Origin: JAWLCA01 sp041687395
GTDB taxonomy: Bacteria > Pseudomonadota > Alphaproteobacteria > Rhodobacterales > Rhodobacteraceae
Direction: 5' to 3'
Length of the DNA: 64,000 bases
Assembly (NCBI GenBank): GCA_041687395.1
Contig: JAWLCA010000007.1
Location: forward strand, 1-64,000
A model generated the notes under the pieces. The model was given only the letters and a program-made list of their open reading frames with translations. It was not told where the DNA came from and made no database searches. The position numbers were made by a program, and so were the translations under genes. This document shows positions 16,541 through 25,888 of this stretch, piece after piece; positions within the stretch are counted from its first letter, which is position 1; the number at the start of each line of letters is the position of its first letter.

Positions 16541-17755
16541 ATGCTTGGCCGCGCCCTCGTTCCCCTGCTCTCGCTGGCTCTTGCGCTGCCCGCGGCGGCG
16601 CAATCGATGCGCGAGATTTCCGGCGAACTGACCTATCTTGAGAGGATCGCCCTGCCGGACGCGCATGTCGTCGTCACCCTGACCGGTCCCGAGGGGGTGC
16701 AGGTTGCCGAGGTGCGGTTCGAGACTGCGGGCGCGCAGGTGCCGCTTCCCTTCGTGATCGAGGGGCAGGCCGATACCGCGATGACGTTGCAGGCCGGCGT
16801 CTTCGTGGCCGGGCGCCCGGCCTGGGTGGCGGAGCCGCTGCCGATCGCGGCCGGTGAGGGCGCGCTCGTGCTGCCGCCGATCCGGCTTCAGCAATTACAG
16901 CCGCTGGGTTTTGCCACCACCTTTCGCTGCGGCGAGCGGCTGGTAGACGTCGGCTTCGTCGACGACATGGCGCGGGTGAAAGTCGGCGGGCGCAGCATCG
17001 ACCTGATGCCCGAACCAGCCGCGTCGGGCGCGCGCTTCGTCGATCCGGAGGATGAGGGCACGTTCTTCTGGTCGCGGGGCAGCACCGGGACGCTGAGCCT
17101 GTCGGGCGAGACGGCGACCTGCCACCCGGTGATCCCCGAGCCGATTTTCCCCCTCCGGGCGGGCGGGCAGGAACCGGGCTGGCTGCTGGAGGTGACCGAC
17201 GGTGCGGTCAGATATTCCGGGCGCTACGGCGAGGTGGAGGTGACCGGGACGCTTTTGGGCGCCACCGCGATCCCCGACGGCGCGCGTTACGCGGTCGAGG
17301 GGGCGGACCTGTCGTTCGACGTGACCCGTGTGATCTGCCGCGACGCGGCAACGGGGATGCCGCATCCCCTGGCCGTCAGCGTCAACCATGCGGGTGAGGT
17401 GGTGCAGGGCTGCGGTGGCGATCCGGTCAGCCTGCTGATCGGGGCGGAGTGGCGACTGGCCGAGATCGAGGGCGGCCTGCCCGAGGGGACGGTGCCGAAC
17501 CTGCTGTTCCAGCCCGAGGCGCGCGTGGGCGGCAGCGGGGGCTGCAACCGGGTGTCGGGCATCTATACCCTGTCAGGCGAGGGGATGGCCTTCGGCCCCA
17601 TGGCGAGCACGATGATGGCCTGTCCCGAGCCGGTGATGGAGGCCGAGCGGCGCTTCCTCGATGCGCTGGGCGCGGTGGACCGCTTCGATCTGGATGACGA
17701 GGGTGCGCTGCTGCTGATCGGCGCCGACGCGGTGCTGCTGCGGATGACCCGCTAG
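16541..17755 (+). CDS. secreted META/MliC/YbaY multidomain protein
   Basis: A 404-residue exported protein: signal peptide MLGRALVPLLSLALALPAAA, then four modules. Residues ~22-125 resemble the YbaY/YscW lipoprotein domain (REISGELTYLERIALPDA); ~130-205 a C-type lysozyme inhibitor (MliC) domain (TFRCGERLVDVGF, GTFFWSRG); ~207-300 a COG3650-like domain (DGAVRYSGRYGEVEVTG); ~305-404 a META/HslJ domain (GGCNRVSGIYTL, MMACPEP). Such combinations are periplasmic or envelope stress proteins; a role in lysozyme resistance is inferred from MliC only. AAGGAGA stands eight bases before the ATG, which decides against the upstream ATG at 16478. Convergent with putR, four bases overlapping. Confidence 0.85.
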   Translation: MLGRALVPLLSLALALPAAAQSMREISGELTYLERIALPDAHVVVTLTGPEGVQVAEVRFETAGAQVPLPFVIEGQADTAMTLQAGVFVAGRPAWVAEPLPIAAGEGALVLPPIRLQQLQPLGFATTFRCGERLVDVGFVDDMARVKVGGRSIDLMPEPAASGARFVDPEDEGTFFWSRGSTGTLSLSGETATCHPVIPEPIFPLRAGGQEPGWLLEVTDGAVRYSGRYGEVEVTGTLLGATAIPDGARYAVEGADLSFDVTRVICRDAATGMPHPLAVSVNHAGEVVQGCGGDPVSLLIGAEWRLAEIEGGLPEGTVPNLLFQPEARVGGSGGCNRVSGIYTLSGEGMAFGPMASTMMACPEPVMEAERRFLDALGAVDRFDLDDEGALLLIGADAVLLRMTR

Positions 17756-18213
17756 AATCGTTCCTTCACCGCCTCCATCGCGACGTAGGTCGAGGTGGAG
17801 CCGACATGCGGCAGGGTGGAGATGCGTTCGGCCATCACGCGCCGATAATCGGCGATATCGGCGCTGCGCACCTTCAGCAGATAGTCGAAGCCGCCGGCGA
17901 TCATGTGGCACTGTTCGATCTCGGGGACGGCCTGCACCGCCCGGTTGAATGCCTGCAGCGCGGTTTCGCGGGTGTCGGTCAGTCGCACCTCGACAAATGC
18001 GACATGGGCCTGACCCATCCGGATCGGATCGAGGTTGGCGCGGTAGCCGGTGATGACGCCGCTGTCTTCCAGCCGTTTCAGACGCGCCTGCACCGGAGAT
18101 TTCGTCAATCCGACGCGGCGGGCGAGTTCCGTGGCGCTGATCCGGCCATCGGTGGCCAGTTCGCGCAGGATGGCGCGGTCGAAGCGGTCCAGATCGGCCG
18201 GGTCATTCGGCAT
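17752..18213 (-). CDS. putR: Lrp/AsnC regulator of putA
   Basis: A 153-residue Lrp-family regulator: the helix-turn-helix (ATELARRVGLTKSPVQARLKRLE) occupies ~25-55 and the RAM ligand domain the rest, with GGFDYLLKVRSADIADYRRV. It is divergent from putA with a ~100-bp shared promoter, the arrangement of PutR in Rhodobacter and Agrobacterium, where PutR activates putA in response to proline. The start MPNDPAD is chosen because AGGAG lies six bases upstream; the upstream ATG would leave no spacing. Product assignment rests on family plus this context. Confidence 0.9.
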   Translation of the reverse strand: MPNDPADLDRFDRAILRELATDGRISATELARRVGLTKSPVQARLKRLEDSGVITGYRANLDPIRMGQAHVAFVEVRLTDTRETALQAFNRAVQAVPEIEQCHMIAGGFDYLLKVRSADIADYRRVMAERISTLPHVGSTSTYVAMEAVKERF

Positions 18214-18316
18214 GAACATCTCCTGAAATTCGGGCTGATCGCCTGCCATTTCCCCAAGATCGGGACGAACGGCCGGGCAATCTGCGCTATGCTAGCCCAA
18301 ACAGGAGGTTCTGCCC

Positions 18317-21300
18317 ATGCCCCGAGACAGCCTTGAAAACCTGATGGACCGAATCCAGGCCGACACGTTGAACGACGAGGCTGTTCTGGTCGATCGATTG
18401 AGCGAGATGGCGGCGCTGGACGCACCCGCGCGGGACCGCATTGCCGGGTCGGGCGCAGATCTTGTCCGCCGGATCCGCTCCAGCGCGAAGCCGGGGCTGA
18501 TGGAGGTGTTTCTTGCCGAATACGGCCTGTCCACCGAAGAAGGTATCGCGCTGATGTGTCTGGCCGAGGCGCTGCTGCGGGTGCCGGACGCCGACACGAT
18601 GGACGCGCTGATCGAGGACAAGATCGCCCCGAGCGATTGGGGCAAGCATCTGGGCCATTCCCATTCCAGCCTGGTCAATGCCTCCACCTGGGCGCTGATG
18701 CTGACCGGCAAGGTGCTGGACGAACGTGAGCCGGGCATCGCCAGCCACCTGCGGGCGGCCGTGAAGCGGCTGGGCGAGCCGGTGATCCGCACCGCCGTCA
18801 GCCGCGCGATGAAGGAGATGGGCCGCCAGTTCGTGCTGGGCGAGACGATCAAGTCGGCGATGGACCGGGCGCGGACGCTGGAGGGGCAGGGCTACACCTA
18901 CAGCTACGACATGCTGGGCGAGGCGGCACGCACCGAAGCCGATGCGCGGCGCTATCATCTGGCCTATGCCGATGCGATCAACGCCATCGGCAAGGCGGCG
19001 AAAAGCCCTGACATCCGCGAAAATCCCGGCATCTCGGTGAAGCTGTCGGCGCTGCACCCGCGCTACGAGGTTGCCAAGCGCGACCGGGTGATGGACGAGC
19101 TGGTGCCGCGGGTGCGCGCGCTGGCCGGGCTGGCCAAGGCGGCTGGGCTGGGCTTCAACATCGACGCGGAAGAGGCCGACCGCCTGACCCTGTCGCTGGA
19201 GGTGATCGAGGCGGTGCTGTCCGATCGCTCGCTGGCCGGCTGGGACGGGTTCGGCGTGGTGGTGCAGGCTTATGGTCGCCGCGCGGCGCCGGTGCTGGAC
19301 TGGCTCCATGCGCTCGCCGAAAAGCTGGATCGGCGGATCATGGTTCGGCTGGTCAAGGGCGCCTATTGGGACACCGAGGTGAAGCGGGCGCAAGTGCTGG
19401 GCCTGCGCGATTTCCCGGTGTTCACAGCAAAGGCCGCGACCGACGTCAGCTATATCGCCAATGCCCGAAAGTTGCTGGGGATGACAGACCGGATCTATCC
19501 GCAGTTCGCCACCCACAACGCCCATACCGTCGCCGCCGTGTTGGACATGGGTGCGGACAAGCGCGCATTCGAGTTCCAGCGTCTGCACGGCATGGGCGAG
19601 CGCCTGCACGAGATCGTCCATGCCGAACACGGCACCCGCTGCCGGATCTACGCCCCCGTGGGCGCGCATCGCGACCTGCTGGCCTATCTGGTCCGTCGCC
19701 TGCTGGAAAACGGCGCGAATTCGAGCTTCGTCAACCAGATCGTGGACGAGGACGTGCCGCCCGAGGAGGTCGCCGCCTGCCCGTTCGCGCAGCTTGAGCA
19801 ACCTTGGCCGAACCTGCCGAAGGGGCCCGAGATCTTCGGCGAGGCGCGAAGAAACTCGCGCGGGTTCGATCTGACCGACGCCGCCGATCTGGCCGAGATC
19901 GAGGCCGCGCGCGGGCGCTGGAAGGATCACGAGTTTCAGGCCGGGCCCAGACTGGCTGGGCCGGTCGATGGCGGGGCGTCGCGCAAGGCCGTCAATCCGG
20001 CGATGCCATCCGAGGTTGTCGGGACGGTGCAGGATGCGTCGGAGAAAGACGTGGAAACCGCGCTGTCGGCCGCAAAGCCCTGGGATGCGCCGGCCGAGGA
20101 ACGCGCGCGAGTGCTGCTGAAGGCGGCAGAGCTGTACGAAGAGCAGTTCGGCCCGATCTTTGCCGTGCTCGCGCGCGAGGCCGGGAAGTCGCTGCTGGAC
20201 GCGGTGGGCGAACTGCGCGAGGCGGTTGATTTCCTGCGCTACTACGCGGGTGGTGCGACGAAGCTGACCGCACCGCCTTGCGGTATCTTCGCCTGCATTT
20301 CCCCTTGGAATTTCCCGCTGGCGATCTTCACCGGGCAGATCTCGGCCGCACTGGGCGCCGGCAACGCGGTGATTGCGAAACCGGCCGAGCAGACGCCGCT
20401 GATCGCGGCGCTGGCGGTGGACCTGCTGCACCAGGCCGGCGTGCCGAAGTCCGCGTTGCAGCTTCTGCCCGGCGATGGCGCGGTTGTGGGCGCCCGCCTG
20501 ACCGGCAACCCCCGCCTCGGTGGCGTTGCCTTCACCGGCTCCACCGACACGGCCCTGCGCATCCGGCGCGCGATGGCGGAGACCGGCAACCCCACCGCGC
20601 CGCTGATCGCGGAAACCGGCGGGCTGAATGCGATGGTGGTGGATTCCACCGCGCTGCCGGAACAGGCGGTGCGCGACATCCTGGCGTCAGCCTTCCAGTC
20701 GGCGGGCCAGCGCTGTTCGGCGCTGCGCTGCCTCTATGTCCAGCAGGACGTGGCCGAGACGATGCAGGAGATGCTGTTCGGCGCGATGGACGAACTTGCC
20801 CTGGGCGATCCGTGGGATCTGGCGACCGACGTCGGCCCGGTGATCGACGCCGAGGCCGAGGCAGGCATCCGCGAGCATATTGAGACCGCCCGCTCCGACG
20901 GCCGGGTGCTGAAGGAATTGAAGCGCCCCGCGCTGGGCACCTTCGTCGCGCCCACCGTGATCAAGGTGCGTGGCATCAAGGCTCTGGAGCGCGAGATATT
21001 CGGCCCCGTCCTGCATCTGGCGACTTATCGCGCGGCCGATCTGGACCGGGTTATTTCGGACGTGAACGCCACCGGCTACGGCCTGACATTCGGCCTGCAC
21101 ACCCGCATCGATGATCGGGTGCAGCAGGTGGTCGATGCGATCCACGTGGGCAACACCTACGTCAACCGCAACCAGATCGGCGCGGTAGTGGGCAGCCAGC
21201 CATTCGGTGGCGAGGGGTTGTCGGGCACTGGACCAAAGGCCGGCGGGCCGGATTACATGCCGCGCTTCACCCGTCAGGCGGCGGATGCGTCAACCGACAC

Positions 21301-21760
21301 CGGCGGCACGGCGGACAAGGCAAAAGTGCAGGCCGCACTGCGTGCCGAGAAGCCCGCGACCAAGGCGCTGGAGACGCTCGATCTGCCGGGGCCGACCGGC
21401 GAATCGAACCGGCTGGCGCTGTTCCAGCGCCCGCCGCTCTTGTGCCTTGGCCCCGGGGCCGAAGCGGCCGGGCGGCAGGCGCAGGCGGTGCGGGATCTGG
21501 GCGGGCTGGCGGTCGAGGCGCCGGGCCTCGACCCGGAGGCGCTGCATCGGCTCTCGGGCTTCTCGGGCGTCTTGTTCTGGGGGCAGGGAGAGGCGGCGCG
21601 AGCCGTCGCTCGGGCACTGGCGGGCCGGACGGGGCCGATCCTGCCGCTGATCGGCACCTTGCCGGATGCGGGCCACGTGGTGCTGGAGCGTCACGTGTGT
21701 GTCGATACCACCGCAGCGGGCGGCAATGCCCAGCTTCTGGCCGAGGTCTCGGCGGCGTGA
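18317..21760 (+). CDS. putA: bifunctional proline dehydrogenase / glutamate-semialdehyde dehydrogenase
   Basis: A 1147-residue PutA converting proline to glutamate. The FAD-binding PRODH barrel spans about 170-470 (FNIDAEEADRL, RLVKGAYWDTEVK, FATHNAHTVAA); the P5C dehydrogenase spans about 560-1010, with catalytic Glu in AETGGLNAM and Cys in SAGQRCSALR; a degenerate ALDH-like C-terminal domain closes the protein. The N-terminal ribbon-helix-helix repressor domain of E. coli PutA is absent, so regulation falls to the divergent putR. ACAGGAGG precedes the ATG. FAD-linked electrons go to quinone at the membrane and NADH is made in the second step. Confidence 0.96.
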   Translation: MPRDSLENLMDRIQADTLNDEAVLVDRLSEMAALDAPARDRIAGSGADLVRRIRSSAKPGLMEVFLAEYGLSTEEGIALMCLAEALLRVPDADTMDALIEDKIAPSDWGKHLGHSHSSLVNASTWALMLTGKVLDEREPGIASHLRAAVKRLGEPVIRTAVSRAMKEMGRQFVLGETIKSAMDRARTLEGQGYTYSYDMLGEAARTEADARRYHLAYADAINAIGKAAKSPDIRENPGISVKLSALHPRYEVAKRDRVMDELVPRVRALAGLAKAAGLGFNIDAEEADRLTLSLEVIEAVLSDRSLAGWDGFGVVVQAYGRRAAPVLDWLHALAEKLDRRIMVRLVKGAYWDTEVKRAQVLGLRDFPVFTAKAATDVSYIANARKLLGMTDRIYPQFATHNAHTVAAVLDMGADKRAFEFQRLHGMGERLHEIVHAEHGTRCRIYAPVGAHRDLLAYLVRRLLENGANSSFVNQIVDEDVPPEEVAACPFAQLEQPWPNLPKGPEIFGEARRNSRGFDLTDAADLAEIEAARGRWKDHEFQAGPRLAGPVDGGASRKAVNPAMPSEVVGTVQDASEKDVETALSAAKPWDAPAEERARVLLKAAELYEEQFGPIFAVLAREAGKSLLDAVGELREAVDFLRYYAGGATKLTAPPCGIFACISPWNFPLAIFTGQISAALGAGNAVIAKPAEQTPLIAALAVDLLHQAGVPKSALQLLPGDGAVVGARLTGNPRLGGVAFTGSTDTALRIRRAMAETGNPTAPLIAETGGLNAMVVDSTALPEQAVRDILASAFQSAGQRCSALRCLYVQQDVAETMQEMLFGAMDELALGDPWDLATDVGPVIDAEAEAGIREHIETARSDGRVLKELKRPALGTFVAPTVIKVRGIKALEREIFGPVLHLATYRAADLDRVISDVNATGYGLTFGLHTRIDDRVQQVVDAIHVGNTYVNRNQIGAVVGSQPFGGEGLSGTGPKAGGPDYMPRFTRQAADASTDTGGTADKAKVQAALRAEKPATKALETLDLPGPTGESNRLALFQRPPLLCLGPGAEAAGRQAQAVRDLGGLAVEAPGLDPEALHRLSGFSGVLFWGQGEAARAVARALAGRTGPILPLIGTLPDAGHVVLERHVCVDTTAAGGNAQLLAEVSAA

Positions 21761-21827
21761 CTGCGGTGTGACCGTCGCGACGCGCGACCGGGCTTGACGG
21801 TGGTGGGCGGATCGGGATGCTGGCGCG

Positions 21828-22574
21828 GTGTTCCCGATCCGCGATCATAACCCGTCGCAACGGACGCCCTGGGTGACCTGGGCGCTGATCGTGCTGAACG
21901 TCGCGATCTTTCTGGGCTATCAGCACCTGTTCCAGAACGAACGTGCACTGATGGCGTTCTACCTCGACTGGGGTCTGGTTCCCGCGCAGGTCAGCGCCGG
22001 GGGCGCCTGGTCGGGCTTCCTCACCTCGCAGTTCCTGCATGGCGGCTGGATGCACCTTCTGGGGAACATGCTGTTCCTGTGGATCTTCGGCGACAACATG
22101 GAAGAGGAGTTCGGGCATCTGCCCTATCTCGGCTTCTACCTCGCCTCGGGCGTGGGCGCGGGGCTGTGGCAGGTGCTGGCCGAGCCGGGGTCATTCGTGC
22201 CGATGGTCGGCGCCTCAGGGGCGATCGCGGGGGTGATGGGCGGCTATCTGCTGCTGTTTCCCCGCGCGCGGGTCGATGTGCTGATCATCATCGTCTTCTT
22301 CATCCGGATCCTGCCGGTGCCTGCGTGGTCGATGCTGGGGCTGTGGTTCGGGTTTCAGCTGTTCGGCGGGCTGAGCGCCGAGGCGGGGATCGGCGGCGTA
22401 GCCTACTGGGCACACACCGGCGGCTTTCTGGTCGGCGTGGCGCTGACTCTTCCGCTGTGGCTGCGCCGCGGCGCGGCCGGCTACTGGCGGCGCACCGACG
22501 GCCGCCCGCCGCACCCCGAGGCGCGCTATCGCACCGTGCGCACCTCGATCCCCCCGGCAGGACGGCGCCGATGA
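21828..22574 (+). CDS. rhomboid family intramembrane protease
   Basis: A 248-residue polytopic protein with six or so membrane segments. The catalytic dyad is Ser130 in MVGASGAIAG and His196 in WAHTGGF; FLHGGWMHLLGNMLFLWIFG (71-88) carries the conserved His/Asn of the oxyanion region. The charged C-terminal tail is Arg-rich. It starts with GTG at 21828; the conserved N-terminus MFPIRDHNPSQRTPWVTW supports it. The gene overlaps the following haloacid dehalogenase by four bases. Substrates are unknown. Confidence 0.92.
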   Translation: MFPIRDHNPSQRTPWVTWALIVLNVAIFLGYQHLFQNERALMAFYLDWGLVPAQVSAGGAWSGFLTSQFLHGGWMHLLGNMLFLWIFGDNMEEEFGHLPYLGFYLASGVGAGLWQVLAEPGSFVPMVGASGAIAGVMGGYLLLFPRARVDVLIIIVFFIRILPVPAWSMLGLWFGFQLFGGLSAEAGIGGVAYWAHTGGFLVGVALTLPLWLRRGAAGYWRRTDGRPPHPEARYRTVRTSIPPAGRRR

Positions 22575-23257
22575 CGATCACGACTGTTGTCTTCGATGCC
22601 TATGGCACGCTGTTCGACGTGACTGCCGCCGCCCGCGCGGCGGCCACTGAGCCGGGAGCTGGGCACCTGGCCGAGGTCTGGCCGCGCCTGGCCGAAGACT
22701 GGCGCCGCAAGCAGCTGGAATACACCTGGCTGCGGTCGATGATGGGCGATCACGCCGATTTCTGGCAGGTCACGCAGGATGCCCTCGACTGGGCGATAGA
22801 GGCGGCAGGGCTGGAAGACGCGGCGCTGTGCGCGCGGCTGATGGACCTCTATCGGGAATTGTCCGCCTACCCCGAGGTGCCGCAGATGTTGCGCCGCCTG
22901 CGCGATGCGGGGCTGGACACCGCGATCCTGTCGAACGGTGCGCCGCGGATGCTGGCCGATGCCGTCGCCTCGGCCGGGATCGGTGACATGCTGGACGCGG
23001 TGCTGTCGGTCGAATCCGTCGGTATCTTCAAACCCGACGCACGGGTCTACAAACTGGTGGGTGCGCGCTTCGGCGCAGATCCGGCGCAGGTGCTGTTCGT
23101 GTCCTCCAACGGATGGGACGTGGCGGGGGCCGCACGATTCGGCTTCCGCACGCTGTGGGTCAACCGCGCGGGCGCGCCCATCGACCGCCTGCCGTACCGG
23201 CCCGACCGGATCGTCCCCGACCTGACCACCGTACCCGACATTGCGAGAGAGTACTGA
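22571..23257 (+). CDS. haloacid dehalogenase type II
   Basis: A 228-residue HAD-superfamily enzyme. VVFDAYGTLFDV supplies nucleophile Asp9; ILSNGAPRM gives motif II (Ser/Asn) and VGIFKPDARVY motif III Lys; FVSSNGWDVAGAARFG is the motif IV region with SSNxxD, the signature of (S)-2-haloacid dehalogenases rather than phosphatases. Predicted to hydrolyse 2-haloalkanoates to 2-hydroxy acids in the cytoplasm. TGATG overlap with the next hydrolase gene and ATGA overlap with the rhomboid gene indicate one operon. Confidence 0.9.
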   Translation: MTITTVVFDAYGTLFDVTAAARAAATEPGAGHLAEVWPRLAEDWRRKQLEYTWLRSMMGDHADFWQVTQDALDWAIEAAGLEDAALCARLMDLYRELSAYPEVPQMLRRLRDAGLDTAILSNGAPRMLADAVASAGIGDMLDAVLSVESVGIFKPDARVYKLVGARFGADPAQVLFVSSNGWDVAGAARFGFRTLWVNRAGAPIDRLPYRPDRIVPDLTTVPDIAREY

Positions 23258-24078
23258 TGCGCTTCTTCACCGCCACTGACGGCACCCATCTGGCCTATAC
23301 CGACGAGGGCGTGGGCCTGCCGCTGCTGTGCCTGCCCGGACTGACCCGCACGGGGGCCGATTTCGATTACCTGGTGCCGCACCTGCCGCCCGTCCGCCTG
23401 ATCCGGCCCGATTATCGCGGCCGCGGCCGGTCGGGCTGGTCGGGGCCTGCGACCTATACTGTCCCGCAGGAGGCGCAGGATGTGCTGGCACTGATGGATC
23501 ACCTCGGGCTGAACCGCGCCGCGATCCTCGGCACGTCGCGCGGGGGGCTGATCGGCATGGGGCTGGCGGCGGGCGCGCATGACCGGGTGATCGGGCTGTG
23601 CCTCAACGACATCGGCCCGGTGATCGAGCGCGCGGGGCTGGAACAGATCTTCGACTACGTCGGCCGCAACCCCGCCGCCCCGGATCACGAGGCGGCCGCG
23701 CGCGCGATGGCAAAAACCATGGCGGGATTCGACGGCGTGCCGCATTCCCGCTGGCTGGAGGAGGCGCGCAAGCACTTCGTCTCTACCGGTCAGGGCCTGC
23801 GAATCACCTACGACCCCACCCTGCGCGACAGCTTCCTCGCCGCCTTCGACGCGCCGCAGCCCGATCTGTGGCCGATGTTCGATGCCTGCGGCGGCCTGCC
23901 GCTGGCGCTGATCCGGGGCGCGAACTCCGACCTGCTGTCGGCAGAGACGGCCGACGAGATGGCCCGGCGCCGCCCCGACGTGATCCGGGCAGAGGTACCG
24001 GGGCGCGCGCATATCCCCTTTCTTGACGAACCCGAGGCGGTTGCCGCGATCCGCGCCTGGCTGGAGCAGTGCAAATGA
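23257..24078 (+). CDS. alpha/beta hydrolase
   Basis: A 273-residue alpha/beta-hydrolase fold: CLPGLTRTGADF gives the oxyanion region, LGTSRGGLIG the nucleophile elbow with Ser, and GRAHIPFLDEP the catalytic His. RPDYRGRGRSGW is the conserved strand-turn. Similar to esterases or C-C hydrolases; substrate not evident. It overlaps the upstream dehalogenase (TGATG) and the downstream dehydratase (ATGA), so the three are translated together, suggesting a short catabolic pathway. Confidence 0.88.
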   Translation: MRFFTATDGTHLAYTDEGVGLPLLCLPGLTRTGADFDYLVPHLPPVRLIRPDYRGRGRSGWSGPATYTVPQEAQDVLALMDHLGLNRAAILGTSRGGLIGMGLAAGAHDRVIGLCLNDIGPVIERAGLEQIFDYVGRNPAAPDHEAAARAMAKTMAGFDGVPHSRWLEEARKHFVSTGQGLRITYDPTLRDSFLAAFDAPQPDLWPMFDACGGLPLALIRGANSDLLSAETADEMARRRPDVIRAEVPGRAHIPFLDEPEAVAAIRAWLEQCK

Positions 24079-25067
24079 CCGACATCAGCATGATCCGCGC
24101 CGCTTCCGGCCGGTTGGCGGGCCGCGCCCGGCGCACGCCGCTTTTGTCCGCGCCGGCGCTGGATGCCATCGCCGGGCGGCGGGTTCTGGTAAAGGCGGAA
24201 TGCCTGCAGCACACCGGCTCGTTCAAGTTTCGCGGCGCGTGGTCGGCGATCTCGGCGCTGGATGCGGACACCCGCGCGAGGGGGGTGATCGCCTATTCCT
24301 CGGGCAACCACGCGCAGGGCGTGGCGCTTGCCGCGCGCCTGCACGGCGTGCCCGCCGTCATCATCATGCCCGCCGATGCCCCCGCGGTGAAGATCGACGG
24401 CACCCGCGCGCTGGGCGGCGAAGTGGTGTTGTATGACCGCGCTACCGAGGATCGCGACGCCATCGGCGCGCGGCTGTCGGCCGAACGCGGGCTGACCCTG
24501 GTCCGCCCCTTCGACGACCCGCAGGTGATCGCAGGGCAGGGCACGACCGGGCTGGAGATTGCCGAGCAGGCCGCCGAAGAGGGCATCAGTCACGCCGACG
24601 TCCTGGTCTGCTGTGGTGGCGGCGGCCTTGCTTCGGGCATCGCGCTGGCGCTGGAGGCCGTCGCGCCGGGCCTGCGCGTGCGGACGGCAGAGCCCGTGGG
24701 ATTCGACGACTATGCCCGCTCGCTGGCCGCCGGGCATCCGGTCCGCAACGACCGCATGTCGGGCTCGATCTGCGACGCTATTGTCACGCCGGAACCCGGA
24801 AAGCTGACCTTTCCGATCCTGCAGCGGCTGGCCGGGCCAGGCCTGGCGGTAACGGACGAGGAATGTCTGCGCGCCATGGCGCTGGCCGCGCAGCACCTGA
24901 AGATCGTGATCGAACCCGGCGGCGCGGTGGCCCTTGCCGCCGCCCTGTTCCGCCCCGACCAGTTCGCGGGCGAGGCGGTGATCGCCACCGCATCGGGCGG
25001 GAACGTGGACGCGGTGCTTCTGGCCCGTGCCGTGACGCACAACGCAGGCGCAGCGCCGGACGCTTGA
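24075..25067 (+). CDS. threonine/serine dehydratase-like PLP enzyme
   Basis: A 330-residue fold-type II PLP enzyme. The Schiff-base Lys51 lies in TGSFKFRGAW; SSGNHAQGVA binds the carboxylate; CCGGGGLASG holds the phosphate loop. No C-terminal ACT regulatory domain, so the biodegradative/serine-racemase-like subgroup (threonine ammonia-lyase, serine dehydratase or related hydroxy-amino-acid dehydratase). The exact substrate is open. Start ATG at 24075 overlaps the hydrolase stop. Confidence 0.88.
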   Translation: MTDISMIRAASGRLAGRARRTPLLSAPALDAIAGRRVLVKAECLQHTGSFKFRGAWSAISALDADTRARGVIAYSSGNHAQGVALAARLHGVPAVIIMPADAPAVKIDGTRALGGEVVLYDRATEDRDAIGARLSAERGLTLVRPFDDPQVIAGQGTTGLEIAEQAAEEGISHADVLVCCGGGGLASGIALALEAVAPGLRVRTAEPVGFDDYARSLAAGHPVRNDRMSGSICDAIVTPEPGKLTFPILQRLAGPGLAVTDEECLRAMALAAQHLKIVIEPGGAVALAAALFRPDQFAGEAVIATASGGNVDAVLLARAVTHNAGAAPDA

Positions 25068-25099
25068 CCTTGCGCGCGGGGCGCGTCACGGTCCCGCGC

Positions 25100-25888
25100 A
25101 TGAGGATGTGTGATCTCGGGGACGTCCGTCTCCACTATCGGGAAGAGGGGCCGCCCGCGGGCGCGGCGGTCGTCTTTGCCCACGCGCTGGGCACTGACCT
25201 GAGGCTCTGGAACCTGGTGGTTCCGATGCTGCCGAAGGGGCTGCGCCTGATCCGGTTCGACATGCGGGGGCACGGGCTGTCGGACTGCCCGCCTGCCCCC
25301 TATACAATGGGGGCGCTCGTCCGCGATGCCGAGCGGCTGCTGGACCGGCTGGAGGTGCGCGATTGCGTCTTCGTCGGGCTGTCGATCGGCGGCATGATCG
25401 CGCAAGGTCTGGCGGTGAAGCGCTTCGATCAGGTGCGCGCGCTGGTGCTGTCGAATACCGCCGCGCGGATCGCCACACCGCAGATCTGGGCCGACCGGAT
25501 CGAGGCTGTGCGCAAGGGCGGCGTCGAAGCCATCGCCGAGGCGACGCTTGAACGCTGGTTCGCGCCGACCTTCCGCGACAGCGTGCAGGCAGCCGCCTGG
25601 CGACATCTGTTGACGCGCCAACCGGCCGAGGGCTGGATGGGCGGCGCAGCGGCGGTCTCGGGCACCGATTTCTACACACCGACCTCTGGCCTGACGCTGC
25701 CGACGCTGGCGATCGCGGGGTCCGAGGACGGATCGACCCCGCCCGATCTGGTGCGCGAGACGGCCGATCTGATCAAGGGGTCGCGCTTTCACCTGATCCG
25801 TGGTGCCGGCCACCTGCCCCCCGCCGACCGGCCCGAGGCTTTTGCCGAGGCGCTGGCCGGCTTTCTGGCCGACATCGGCCATGTCTGA
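25100..25888 (+). CDS. 3-oxoadipate enol-lactonase-like hydrolase
   Basis: A 262-residue alpha/beta hydrolase of the PcaD group: FAHALGTDLRLWN oxyanion region, RFDMRGHGLSDCP, the nucleophile Ser in VGLSIGGMIAQGLA, and GAGHLPPADRPEAF with the catalytic His. The family closes the beta-ketoadipate pathway by hydrolysing 3-oxoadipate enol-lactone, but no other pca genes are in the window, so that step here is inferred from sequence only. It overlaps the next hydrolase gene by eight bases. Confidence 0.82.
   Translation: MRMCDLGDVRLHYREEGPPAGAAVVFAHALGTDLRLWNLVVPMLPKGLRLIRFDMRGHGLSDCPPAPYTMGALVRDAERLLDRLEVRDCVFVGLSIGGMIAQGLAVKRFDQVRALVLSNTAARIATPQIWADRIEAVRKGGVEAIAEATLERWFAPTFRDSVQAAAWRHLLTRQPAEGWMGGAAAVSGTDFYTPTSGLTLPTLAIAGSEDGSTPPDLVRETADLIKGSRFHLIRGAGHLPPADRPEAFAEALAGFLADIGHV

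Noticed and set aside
18287..20431. A 714-codon open frame antisense to putA
   Set aside because: Explained by the GC3 bias of putA; no recognisable motif.
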